Below, piece by piece: positions 16,086-24,239 of a DNA stretch of 64,000 bases; position 1 is the stretch's first letter, and every line of letters starts with the position of its first letter. The notes beneath the pieces were generated by a model. The model was not told the origin of the DNA, searched no databases, and saw only the letters and a list, made by a program, of their open reading frames with translations. Source of the stretch: Berkiella sp963829835 (GTDB taxonomy: Bacteria; Pseudomonadota; Gammaproteobacteria; Berkiellales; Berkiellaceae); the NCBI GenBank assembly GCA_963829835.1, contig CAWHKC010000004.1:1984001-2048000 (forward strand), given 5' to 3'. The position numbers were made by a program, and so were the translations under genes.

Positions 16086-18020
16086 ATGTCATTACAGCAA
16101 CCCTTTAACAATCCTTCAAGCGATAAAAACTCATCCCAGAATTCATTAGCTTTTTTAAAAAGTAAGCTTGATCCTAAGCACGAACAATCAACTGAGAGAG
16201 AGCATTGTGCAGCTGGTGTTGATATTGCCGAAATCAGCATGACGGATTTTACTGAAATTGCTGAACACTTTGAGTACTATTTTGATCAAGAAATTTCCAG
16301 CAAAGATCTCCACCATCAAATTGAAGCGGTCTGGCTTTATATGGCATTTTCGAATTATGTTCATCATTGGGCACATAACCCTACTACAACATTAGGGTTG
16401 GAAAAATTAAAAACAGTTCAACGTCTTGATGTAATCTTTTATCAAAAAATTGCCGCTGTCATTAATAATGTCAACAAAGAGCCTTCATCAGATTTAAGAA
16501 AATTCTCCATCTCGTTTCATCAAAAGATCTTGATGCTAAATGGTTTTTTCTATAGTTTTTATCAGCGTTTGAACCCAGATAAAAGTATTCTTTGCAAAGT
16601 CCCTTTTTCTTTTACAGATAATGTTGTTGGTGCAGCAAAGGAAAAGGCAAAATTAAGGAAAAGCAGAGAACCAAGCACATCTGAAATTGTTGTCAATCAA
16701 GCGATTACACAGGCACTAGCAACTGCGCCTCAAATAGTGATTAGAAAAAAACTAGGTGAAACATTTATTGATGATGAAACAGGTTTAGAGTTAGATTTTC
16801 CTCTTTCTCATCATATTACCATTGAAACAGATGGTCCTTATCACAGTTATGCTACCAAAAGGCATGATCTGATCCATACACTTAAAGCGACTATTCTTCG
16901 TGAGACAGGCTGGGCACGTATTTCACTTTCAACATCCTCACCCTTAGAAAGTTTAAAAGCAAATGCTAGATTTGTCGCTGATTTACTCAAATTGCCGTCT
17001 ATCACAACTTTTGCAGAAAAATATCAAGAATTAATAACGCTTTTGTTAGAGATTAGAAAAGAGATCCAAAATGCCCAATCCCTATTTCATAAAAATCCTT
17101 CTAAAGAAGAATTTTTTGCTTATAAAAAACATATTAAGTTTTTACTTGAGCTTGAACAGGCTATTCGTTCCAAATTCATTGATAAAAGAGATTTAGAACA
17201 CGTATTGCTTTCGTTTGATAATGCAGAGTTAAGTTCTTCATTACAGGAAAAAATTAAACAATATGATCAGTACCTTAAAGATGCTGAAATAGTAGCAGCT
17301 GGAGCAAAGGAAATAGATTCAATTGTTATGAGTATAAGTTCTTATGAAGATGAAATAGTTCAATTAAATCAATTAATAAAAGTGAAAGAAGATAAAATTT
17401 CTGAATATCAGAGTAAATATAAATCTGAAGAAGAACGTTTAAATAAACATTCTACTCTACTCCAAGACTTCGTGAGTGGGAAGAAGTTTAATGATGCAAA
17501 ATTAGCCAATCAAACACTACTGGAGCTAATAAAACAACTGGAACTGTTAGATGTAAATATTAAAAAAATTCAAGCTGAAATAGTTCCACTGACGGAGCAA
17601 GTTAAAGATAAGTACGCCTCCATCGAGCCCCTTTTTGAAAGCATGACTAAGGTTGAAGCTAATCTTAAAATGAAGACAGCAGCAATGGAAAACTTTACTC
17701 AAAGCATAGCCATTTATTTCAAAGAAAAATTACCCATTGAGCAATTAAAAGACAGCATTGGACGGTATCGACAGTTGTTTCAGACTTCTACTCAAAAACT
17801 TAAAGAGTCTTTAAGTAAACCTCAAACTGCACAAGACAAGCAAACAACCACTTCAAAACCCATTGTTATTAGCTTTGAAAGGCATAAAGGAACATTGCAA
17901 GCCCAATTACCTACTCAAGCTGCCAAAAGAGTACAAGACCAAGTCGGTGAACAACCGCCTTTTCCGGCTGACTCTGTCATCAGAGAAAGTAGTAGCCCTA
18001 GAGTGATTGTGAATTGCTAG
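16086..18020 (+). CDS. RAP-domain protein with C-terminal coiled coil
   Basis: The ATG at 16086 is preceded by GAGA; a TTG at 16074 would add four residues. The centre (about residues 230-285) matches the RAP domain: ETGLELDFPL, then ITIETDGPYHSY with the hallmark DGPxH, then TLKATILRETGWARISL. RAP domains have a restriction-endonuclease-like fold and are mostly known from eukaryotic organelle RNA-processing proteins, with scattered bacterial examples. The acidic residues of LDF and ETD could form a nuclease site. The N-terminal 220 residues are helical and the region about 330-560 is strongly coiled coil. The tail is Gln/Pro-rich. RNA binding or cleavage is inference. Confidence 0.65.
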   Translation: MSLQQPFNNPSSDKNSSQNSLAFLKSKLDPKHEQSTEREHCAAGVDIAEISMTDFTEIAEHFEYYFDQEISSKDLHHQIEAVWLYMAFSNYVHHWAHNPTTTLGLEKLKTVQRLDVIFYQKIAAVINNVNKEPSSDLRKFSISFHQKILMLNGFFYSFYQRLNPDKSILCKVPFSFTDNVVGAAKEKAKLRKSREPSTSEIVVNQAITQALATAPQIVIRKKLGETFIDDETGLELDFPLSHHITIETDGPYHSYATKRHDLIHTLKATILRETGWARISLSTSSPLESLKANARFVADLLKLPSITTFAEKYQELITLLLEIRKEIQNAQSLFHKNPSKEEFFAYKKHIKFLLELEQAIRSKFIDKRDLEHVLLSFDNAELSSSLQEKIKQYDQYLKDAEIVAAGAKEIDSIVMSISSYEDEIVQLNQLIKVKEDKISEYQSKYKSEEERLNKHSTLLQDFVSGKKFNDAKLANQTLLELIKQLELLDVNIKKIQAEIVPLTEQVKDKYASIEPLFESMTKVEANLKMKTAAMENFTQSIAIYFKEKLPIEQLKDSIGRYRQLFQTSTQKLKESLSKPQTAQDKQTTTSKPIVISFERHKGTLQAQLPTQAAKRVQDQVGEQPPFPADSVIRESSSPRVIVNC

Positions 18021-18056
18021 AATAGTTTGAACTTAACTTAGTGATGGTATTAAATA

Positions 18057-18479
18057 TTATTTAGCCAAAATAGACATCGTTAAACGATTGACTGAGATTA
18101 ATTGATCTTTATCATTCATCATTTCGATCCCCCAGACTTGCGAAGATCTGCCTAAATGAAAGGGTTTGGCTGTACCTGTAACATAACCTTCACGGATCGA
18201 GCGTATATGATTGGTATTAATATCTAGCCCAACACAATAGAATTTTGATTGATCAACGCAGCAATTGGCTGCCATGCTACCAATGGTTTCTGCTAAAACG
18301 GTTGATGCTCCACCATGCATGATGCCGGCAGGTTGTATGGTACGATGATCCACTGGCATCCGAGCTTTTAAATAATTTTCCCCAAACTCGATAAATTCTA
18401 TGCCCAGATGTTCAAGCATTGTGTTTTTACCGAATTCATTCAAGGTATTAAGGTTCATATCAACAAGCCAAATTTTCAT
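18057..18479 (-). CDS. Hotdog-fold acyl-CoA thioesterase, MenI/YdiI-like
   Basis: This 140-residue hotdog protein matches the YdiI/MenI/EntH group, which hydrolyse aromatic or fatty acyl-CoA thioesters such as 1,4-dihydroxy-2-naphthoyl-CoA. Visible family landmarks are MPVDHRTIQPAGIMHGGAS (His55 and the Gly pair), catalytic Glu64 in VLAETIGS, and NHIRSIREGYV. AAGGAG lies 10 bases before the ATG at 18479. It is followed on the same strand by no other gene and preceded by a GNAT gene ending 16 bases upstream, so the two are probably cotranscribed. No menaquinone genes lie here, so the physiological substrate is open. Confidence 0.87.
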   Translation of the reverse strand: MKIWLVDMNLNTLNEFGKNTMLEHLGIEFIEFGENYLKARMPVDHRTIQPAGIMHGGASTVLAETIGSMAANCCVDQSKFYCVGLDINTNHIRSIREGYVTGTAKPFHLGRSSQVWGIEMMNDKDQLISVNRLTMSILAK

Positions 18480-18495
18480 AAGACTCTCGCTCCTT

Positions 18496-18975
18496 CTAGT
18501 GCTCTAATAAAGAAGTTACATTTAGCTGATAAATATCAAGAAAATCTATTTTTCTTGCTCCTAATTTATTATAAAAGGACTGACCCATGTCATTGTCTTT
18601 AAGGCACCACAGCTCTATGCGTTCAATACCACGGTCAAAGGCTATCATTGCAATAGACTGGAGCAATTGCTTTCCAATACCTAATTTGCGGTATTCAGAC
18701 TTTATAAAGAAATCATCAATATGAATCAAAGGAGTAGAGTTAAAGGAACGATTTATATTAGCAAAGCTAAATAGACAAAAACCTATTATCTCATTCATTG
18801 AGGTAGAGACAACCAAGCAATTCCAATCTGCCTTAGGACCAAATAGCTCTTCTTGCATTTTTTCAGGAGTAAGCTTAAGACGATCTTCTATTTTTTCGTG
18901 TCGAGCCAATTGAACAAGGAGTTCGTAAACAGAAAGAATTTCTTCAGGCTCAATTTTTCTAATAGTTAATTCCAT
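18496..18975 (-). CDS. GNAT family N-acetyltransferase
   Basis: This is a Gcn5-related acetyltransferase that would transfer acetyl from acetyl-CoA to an amine. The core reads IHIDDFFIKSEYRKLGIGKQ (beta4 and the pyrophosphate-binding R/KxxGxG loop), then RIELWCLKDNDMGQSFYNKLGA, typical of the diamine or SpeG-like branch. The start is uncertain: ATG at 18975 gives the normal family N-terminus MELTIRKIEPEE, while an ATG at 19026 adds 17 residues; neither has a strong ribosome binding site. It ends 16 bases before the thioesterase gene. The substrate cannot be read from sequence. Confidence 0.85.
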   Translation of the reverse strand: MELTIRKIEPEEILSVYELLVQLARHEKIEDRLKLTPEKMQEELFGPKADWNCLVVSTSMNEIIGFCLFSFANINRSFNSTPLIHIDDFFIKSEYRKLGIGKQLLQSIAMIAFDRGIERIELWCLKDNDMGQSFYNKLGARKIDFLDIYQLNVTSLLEH

Positions 18976-19026
18976 TACTCGCCATATGTTTTCTCCAAGT
19001 GCCTGACCATAACAAAATGCTGTCAT

Positions 19027-19498
19027 GTGTTAGCATTCTTGTCAATTGGTCTAGATGAACGGGACATTTGAGCAGCAAATTAGCGCAAAAATATCTTAAT
19101 GTTTTGGAAGTCGAATTAAATCCACGACTTCTAGATTCAAATGCTTCGCCTAATATGCATCGTGCTTTCTAGAGTTTGATCTCGGTGCCTGGCATGACTG
19201 TGAGTTTCTACCCCAGCCACGCACCGATGTATTTAACCGATGTTATTGTTGGCAGTAAGTTAAATAGCAACTTGCTATGTTTGACACTGTGATTTCTATT
19301 ATTTACAGTTGGTTCAATTCTTATCATTTTGAGATTGGTTATGCTAAAGCATTTTTTAATCTCCTTCACTAACTATGAGTTAACCCCTTTTAGCTTTGGG
19401 TTACATCACGTCATTCAAAAATACGCTGGCTACAGTTGATTTTCTCGCCAAAAAATTTTGACCTTAATTAATTTTGATCACTCTTTTTAAGGTGCGTC
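19027..19498. other. Intergenic region, nothing supported
   Basis: I see no protein-like frame here. A small perfect palindrome ATAGCA-ACT-TGCTAT lies at 19264-19278. The gap separates divergent genes and should contain promoters for both. The sequence may hold decayed DNA, but nothing is recognisable. Confidence 0.4.
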
Positions 19499-20638
19499 AT
19501 GAGTCAAATTTTATTTAGAAGAGCATTACTTGAAGATAATCTATTCAAGAAAGTAACAGTTATTGAAAATGAAGTTCATTTTGAACTAAATGAAGACTGC
19601 AATAATCTGTCTAAATTCGATAATTTCATGAAAAATTTACTTGAAACTAGGCCAATTGCATTTACAGCGCATTTTTATTTTGCAACTAAACACTTCACGA
19701 AATTAAAGTTAAAAGAGCCTGAAAAAGGTTTCTCTAATGATGAAATTGTAGAAATATTAAAAGCAATAGCAAAAAAAAGGCCTGAACGAACATATAAAGA
19801 AAAGGTGCTTCAGAATCAACAAATGAAAGAACAAAGTGAACAAGTGAAAAATATCTTAATGGCTAACAGAAAAAGACTGCCTTGGAGAAAATTACTTGGA
19901 AATGGAGAATTAATTGAATCATTAAGCATTACGGGTAATTCGGTTATATTATTACTAAAAGAGCCTTACAATGAACAAAAGCATCATTCTAAAATTAGAA
20001 CAATGCTAAAATTGTTATTCCAAGAAAATGAGTCGTTAAAAAAGAGATATATTCGAGTCATTAATGGTAAATCAAAAAAGGAAGTTGCTTTAAAGCTGAA
20101 AAATACAGAATGTCTAGATTCGAAAGTTTTGCTTGACGAATTAGTGGCTGCTACTGGGTCTTTTAAAAAAGTAAATTTTAGTAAAGATCTTCGCGAAGGA
20201 ATATTAATCAAATCTATTCAAAAGCAAAGTAAAGTATTTATTATCACTTTCCAGGATGATTATAATAATCCACATGCAATTAAAAGAATTAATAAAAGTT
20301 ATAATTTGTTACATGACAAGACGCCAGTTTTTCAAAAGGTTTTCTCAAAAGCCAAAGTAGAAAAGGGTTGTTTTAAAATAGAACTTAATGAGGCCTATTT
20401 AGCATTAACGGAAGAAGAAATTTTAAAGATTTTAACGACAAGAGAACTACCTGTCCTCAAAGAAAAACGTGTTCTAATTGAAGATTTACCTGATTTTCTG
20501 AGAGTGCCATCTCTTGATTTTTTACCGATGTATTATTCTCTTAGTATAAGTGGTAGTTATCCATTTCTCGATGAGTTTCTTGACGATTCGTTATCGGAAA
20601 ATAATGACAATATGAATAAATTAATGCAAAGCCCTTAA
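19499..20638 (+). CDS. Orphan protein of three ~90-residue repeats
   Basis: The family is not known to me, but the protein is built of three diverged copies of one domain at about residues 8-93, 129-218 and 229-314. Each has a leading hydrophobic strand pair (for example GELIESLSITGNSVILLLKE), a Lys/His-rich helix (KHHSKIRTML), a second strand pair (KSKKEVALKL) and a closing helix (SKVLLDELV). The same unit occurs once in the protein at 354-1520. The C-terminal 65 residues are acidic and hydrophobic. AAGGTG precedes the ATG. It has no signal peptide. Function is unknown; the modular design suggests a binding domain. Confidence 0.65.
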   Translation: MSQILFRRALLEDNLFKKVTVIENEVHFELNEDCNNLSKFDNFMKNLLETRPIAFTAHFYFATKHFTKLKLKEPEKGFSNDEIVEILKAIAKKRPERTYKEKVLQNQQMKEQSEQVKNILMANRKRLPWRKLLGNGELIESLSITGNSVILLLKEPYNEQKHHSKIRTMLKLLFQENESLKKRYIRVINGKSKKEVALKLKNTECLDSKVLLDELVAATGSFKKVNFSKDLREGILIKSIQKQSKVFIITFQDDYNNPHAIKRINKSYNLLHDKTPVFQKVFSKAKVEKGCFKIELNEAYLALTEEEILKILTTRELPVLKEKRVLIEDLPDFLRVPSLDFLPMYYSLSISGSYPFLDEFLDDSLSENNDNMNKLMQSP

Positions 20639-20676
20639 ATTTTTTGATGAAAAACCGCAAACTGGAAAGAGTATAT

Positions 20677-20964
20677 CTATGCCAACAAACTTTTTTTATG
20701 ACTGACATTAACCTTCCATGACTCTATGTATATATCTATTCGAAATATTGGTACATCAGGTTTAAGTTTGTGAAAGTTTTTTAATGTTTTTTTAAGGGGA
20801 TCTAATTCAACGTGGCAATTGCAATCAATCTGAATTTTTAAGGCACCGATAATATCTCTTAGTGCTTGCCAATCAGCTTCGGATTTTAAATCCCGATAAT
20901 CTATTTCAATGTATGGAACAGTTTCACCATTTCTATCAATGCGAGTATCATAATTAAATAACAT
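20677..20964 (-). CDS. Small orphan protein translationally coupled to the regulator
   Basis: I do not recognise this 95-residue protein. It is mixed alpha/beta with strands such as TVPYIEIDYRDL and VPIFRIDIYIES around a helix (EADWQALRDIIGALK) and a single CNC motif. Its start overlaps the end of the regulator gene by 11 bases and is preceded by AGAGAG, so the two are almost certainly one operon. It could modulate the regulator or share its signal, but nothing in the sequence shows this. Confidence 0.65.
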   Translation of the reverse strand: MLFNYDTRIDRNGETVPYIEIDYRDLKSEADWQALRDIIGALKIQIDCNCHVELDPLKKTLKNFHKLKPDVPIFRIDIYIESWKVNVSHKKSLLA

Positions 20965-21610
20965 AATCGTCTCTCTTAGTGATATTATACATGCTGCGAT
21001 AGTAACCGTTTAGAATATGATTAATCACTACTACTTTAAATATGTTTCCTAATATAACTTCATATTTGTGTATTTCAATATTTTTTATAAAATCCTGAAA
21101 TTGACATAATTTTCTTAAAGGTTCATGGTGCTCAATGAGCATAAAATCATTGTCGCTCATCTGGGAATATTCAAACAAATACCCAAGATTATTCGCTTCC
21201 TGGGTTAGTTGAGCCAAAATCAAATTAATATTATGTCCGTCAAGTTTTTGAATTGCTTGAACTGTTTTGGGATATCTTAAAAATAAGGTTTGCTTATACA
21301 AATCAATTATTTGATGTTGCACCAGCGCTTCACGATTAATTAAAATATTTATAAATTGCGAAAATTGGATAGAGGCGTTATCGGTATAAGCATTTTGCGC
21401 AATTTCAGTTAATTTCCATAGTCGCTTAGGTCTGCCGCGAGCTGTTTTGATATCATCATATTCTATTAAGCCATTTTTATTATGAAGGTATAAATGTTGT
21501 CTTATTGCCATAGGCGTTACGCTAAAGACATCTGCCAGGTCTTGGGCAGTTGTTGGACCTTGCAGCTTTATATGTTTAAGTATTTTTTCACTTACTTTAC
21601 TATTTTCCAT
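20954..21610 (-). CDS. Helix-turn-helix transcriptional regulator divergent from cydAB
   Basis: The N-terminus is a winged helix of the ArsR/DeoR/SufR kind: ILKHIKLQGPTTAQDLADVF, then SVTPMAIRQHLYLHNKNGLI, and a wing with KTARGRPKRLWKL. The remaining 140 residues are helical and lack the cysteine pattern that ligates the cluster in SufR, so I would not call it SufR. It is transcribed away from the cytochrome bd operon, starting 143 bases from cydA, so it may control that operon. A GTGTG-TAAT-CACAC dyad directly abuts its start codon. The 95-residue orphan downstream overlaps its end. Confidence 0.82.
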   Translation of the reverse strand: MENSKVSEKILKHIKLQGPTTAQDLADVFSVTPMAIRQHLYLHNKNGLIEYDDIKTARGRPKRLWKLTEIAQNAYTDNASIQFSQFINILINREALVQHQIIDLYKQTLFLRYPKTVQAIQKLDGHNINLILAQLTQEANNLGYLFEYSQMSDNDFMLIEHHEPLRKLCQFQDFIKNIEIHKYEVILGNIFKVVVINHILNGYYRSMYNITKRDDYVI

Positions 21611-21611
21611 T

Positions 21612-21625
21612 GTGTGTAATCACAC
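21612..21625. promoter_or_regulatory. Candidate operator between regulator and cydA
   Basis: GTGTG-TAAT-CACAC is a perfect 5-bp dyad beginning 2 bases upstream of the regulator start codon, in the shared promoter region with cydA. Its position fits autoregulation, but no binding data can be inferred. Confidence 0.35.
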
Positions 21626-21753
21626 CTGATTAAAGTATTTATAAAAAGCTTACCTATATTCTTTAGTATAACTTTTTCTTTACTAATTAATAGGGGTCAT
21701 TCAAAATAGAAAGAGTAACCGCAGGGATGCAAGAAACATAAGAGGTACTACAC

Positions 21754-23145
21754 ATGTTTCTTGAGGCTCAAACACTTTCCAGGATCCAATTTGCCGTTTC
21801 TGTTGGCTTCCATATACTTTTTCCTACCTTAAACCTTGGGCTAGCTCTTTTTATTGTTATTGTTGAGGGTAACTATTTAAGAACTTACTCGGAAAAACTC
21901 CTTAACATTGCTAAGTATTGGACTAAGATATTTGCGCTGACTTTTGGCATGGGGGTTGTATCAGGAATTGTGCTCTCATACCAACTTGGCACAAACTTTT
22001 CAGGATTTACCCATAAGGTTGGACCGGTGCTTGGGCCATTGTTTGGCTATGAAGTACTGAGTGCTTTCTTTTTGGAAGCAGGATTTTTAGGCATTATGTT
22101 GTTCGGATGGAACAAGGTATCAGCCAAGGTTCATTATGCTGCTACTGTATTTGTCTGGTTAGGTACAACGATCTCTGCTTTTTGGATTATGTCGGCCAAT
22201 TCATGGATGCAAACACCTGCTGGGTTTGAAAGTGTTGATGGCGTTTATCGCGTACATTCATGGTTTGAAGTTATTTTTAATCCCTCATTTTTAACACGCT
22301 ACCCACATATGTTATTAGGAGCCTATTTAACAACGGCTTTTGTACTGATGGGGATCTCAGCTTGGCACATATTAAAATTGATCCACGTTGATGAGGCAAA
22401 ATATACCTTCAAAATAGCGCTCTTTTGCGCATTGATTTTGGGTCCGCTTCAACTAGCAATGGGCGACTTAGTTGGGTTAAATGTCTATCATCATCAACCA
22501 CTTAAAACAGCTGCGATGGAGGGCTTATGGGAAACTCAAAAAGGGGCGCCTTTGTTGTTATTCGCAATACCTGATAAGAAAGCACAAAAAAATAGCTACG
22601 AAGTGAAAATCCCTAAACTAGCAAGCCTGATTAATACCCATTCTTTAGATGGTGAGATGCAAGGGCTAAAAAGTGTGCCTGCATCAGAGCAACCTATGGT
22701 TGGTGTGGTATTTTATAGTTTTAGAGTCATGGTTGGTATTGGATTATTATTTATCTTGTTGTCTGTGATTGGCGTTTACTTGTATTTTAAACAAAAGCTA
22801 TTTTCAAATACAATATTTTTAAAGCTACTTGTTTTGTGTACACCTTTGGGCTTTATCGCCACTGTTTCAGGATGGTTTGTTGCTGAAACCGGAAGGCAAC
22901 CTTGGGTAGTATATGGTTTAATACGTACCCTAGACTCTGTCTCAGCAGTCAATGCTGAACAAGTATTTTTCTCATTAGGGCTTTTTATCATAGCCTACGT
23001 TATCACTTTTGGAGCCTACCTGTACTATCTCATTAAATTGATCAAAGTGGGCCCGGATATTGCGGCCGAGGCGATAAAGCCACCTTCTTTTAGCTATGCG
23101 ACTTCGGAGTTTCTTGAGCAAATAAAGGAGAAGCCTCATGGTTGA
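21754..23145 (+). CDS. cydA: Cytochrome bd-type quinol oxidase subunit I
   Basis: Subunit I of the bd oxidase carries the haems and oxidises quinol while reducing oxygen to water in the inner membrane. His20 (the E. coli His19 haem ligand), Glu100 and Glu108 (E. coli Glu99 and Glu107) are conserved, and the GWFVAETGRQPW motif near residue 375 is present. At 463 residues it lacks about 60 residues of the long periplasmic Q-loop insertion of E. coli CydA, so it belongs to the short-Q-loop, cyanide-insensitive (CioA-like) type. GAGG lies 8 bases before the ATG. It overlaps cydB by 8 bases and is divergent from a regulator. Confidence 0.95.
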   Translation: MFLEAQTLSRIQFAVSVGFHILFPTLNLGLALFIVIVEGNYLRTYSEKLLNIAKYWTKIFALTFGMGVVSGIVLSYQLGTNFSGFTHKVGPVLGPLFGYEVLSAFFLEAGFLGIMLFGWNKVSAKVHYAATVFVWLGTTISAFWIMSANSWMQTPAGFESVDGVYRVHSWFEVIFNPSFLTRYPHMLLGAYLTTAFVLMGISAWHILKLIHVDEAKYTFKIALFCALILGPLQLAMGDLVGLNVYHHQPLKTAAMEGLWETQKGAPLLLFAIPDKKAQKNSYEVKIPKLASLINTHSLDGEMQGLKSVPASEQPMVGVVFYSFRVMVGIGLLFILLSVIGVYLYFKQKLFSNTIFLKLLVLCTPLGFIATVSGWFVAETGRQPWVVYGLIRTLDSVSAVNAEQVFFSLGLFIIAYVITFGAYLYYLIKLIKVGPDIAAEAIKPPSFSYATSEFLEQIKEKPHG

Positions 23146-24115
23146 ATCGTTACCACTTGTTTGGGCAGGTCTCATCAGCCTCATCATCTTATCCTATGTC
23201 GTTTTAGATGGCTTTGATCTAGGTGTTGGTATTAGCTTTATTTTGTTTCATGATGAGAATGATCGTGACATCATGATGAACAGCATAGCGCCCATATGGG
23301 ATGGTAATGAAACCTGGATGATCTTGGGTGCTGCCTGTCTTTATGCTGCATTTCCGCTGGCGTTTTCTAGCATTTTACCTTATTTATACATACCATTGAA
23401 TTTGATGGTTTTTTTCTTGATTTTCCGCGGCGCTTGCTTTGAATTTCGATTTAAAGATAAATCCCACAAAAAGTTTTGGAGTATATGTTTTTCTGTATCC
23501 TCTTTTGCTATTGCTTTTTTACAGGGGTACGTATTAGGGAATGTCTTAGTGGGTGTTAGTGACCAAGGCCAACATTTATCCTTATTATCTTTTCTATCTG
23601 GCCTTGGGGTAGTCGTTGGTTACGCCATGCTTGGCCTAACGTGGTTGATTAAAAAAACCTCTGATCAATTACAAACAAAAGTGTATAACTATAGTAAAAT
23701 AAATGCTTATATTTTAGCTGTGTTTTTTGTTTTGATTAGCATAGTTTCACCGCTTTCAAGCGAACATGTTTTTCACAGGTGGTTTTCACTACCTGCTTTT
23801 TATTACTTAATGACATTACCGTTACTTAGCTTGGTTGTATTTGTTTTTCTCTTAAGGGCGATTGATAAACATAATGAATCCCTTCCCTTTCGGCTCACTA
23901 TTGTTTTGTTTCTCCTAGCCTATCTTGGTCAATGCTATAGTATTTGGCCTTATATTGTGCCTTATAAAATCACTTTTTATCAGGCAGCATCCCCTCCAGA
24001 ATCGCTAATTTTTATGCTTATTGGCGTTGTTTTACTGTTACCTGTTCTCATCGGCTATACGATTTATACTTATTATACCTTTAGAGGAAAATCCAGTGAA
24101 GAACACTACCACTGA
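23138..24115 (+). CDS. cydB: Cytochrome bd-type quinol oxidase subunit II
   Basis: This is the structural partner of CydA, an eight- to nine-helix inner-membrane protein. The N-terminus has the diagnostic VVLDGFDLGVG, followed by SIAPIWDGNETWMI. At 325 residues it is shorter than E. coli CydB (379), in line with the CioB-type partner of a short-Q-loop subunit I. Its start overlaps the cydA stop by 8 bases and its end overlaps the next small gene by 20 bases, so all three are translationally coupled. Confidence 0.95.
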   Translation: MVESLPLVWAGLISLIILSYVVLDGFDLGVGISFILFHDENDRDIMMNSIAPIWDGNETWMILGAACLYAAFPLAFSSILPYLYIPLNLMVFFLIFRGACFEFRFKDKSHKKFWSICFSVSSFAIAFLQGYVLGNVLVGVSDQGQHLSLLSFLSGLGVVVGYAMLGLTWLIKKTSDQLQTKVYNYSKINAYILAVFFVLISIVSPLSSEHVFHRWFSLPAFYYLMTLPLLSLVVFVFLLRAIDKHNESLPFRLTIVLFLLAYLGQCYSIWPYIVPYKITFYQAASPPESLIFMLIGVVLLLPVLIGYTIYTYYTFRGKSSEEHYH

Positions 24116-24239
24116 GAATCGTTCAACTTTAAAGCAATGGTTGTGGGCAATAGGCTTATTTTTATTGGGGCTGACTACATTTGTTGTTTTAGGTACAATT
24201 GTGAAGTTTTTAATGTTTTTGCTATACCACACACATTAG
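24096..24239 (+). CDS. Small third subunit of the bd oxidase (CydX/CioZ-like, DUF2474-like)
   Basis: This 47-residue protein starts at GTG 24096, with GAGG 8 bases upstream inside cydB. After a polar 12-residue N-terminus it has a single membrane helix (LWAIGLFLLGLTTFVVLGT) and a short hydrophobic end. Small one-helix proteins at this position stabilise cytochrome bd oxidases: CydX in E. coli, and DUF2474 proteins with short-Q-loop enzymes. The assignment rests on position, coupling, size and topology. Its last 65 bases overlap the convergent gene ending at 24175. Confidence 0.75.
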   Translation: MKNTTTENRSTLKQWLWAIGLFLLGLTTFVVLGTIVKFLMFLLYHTH

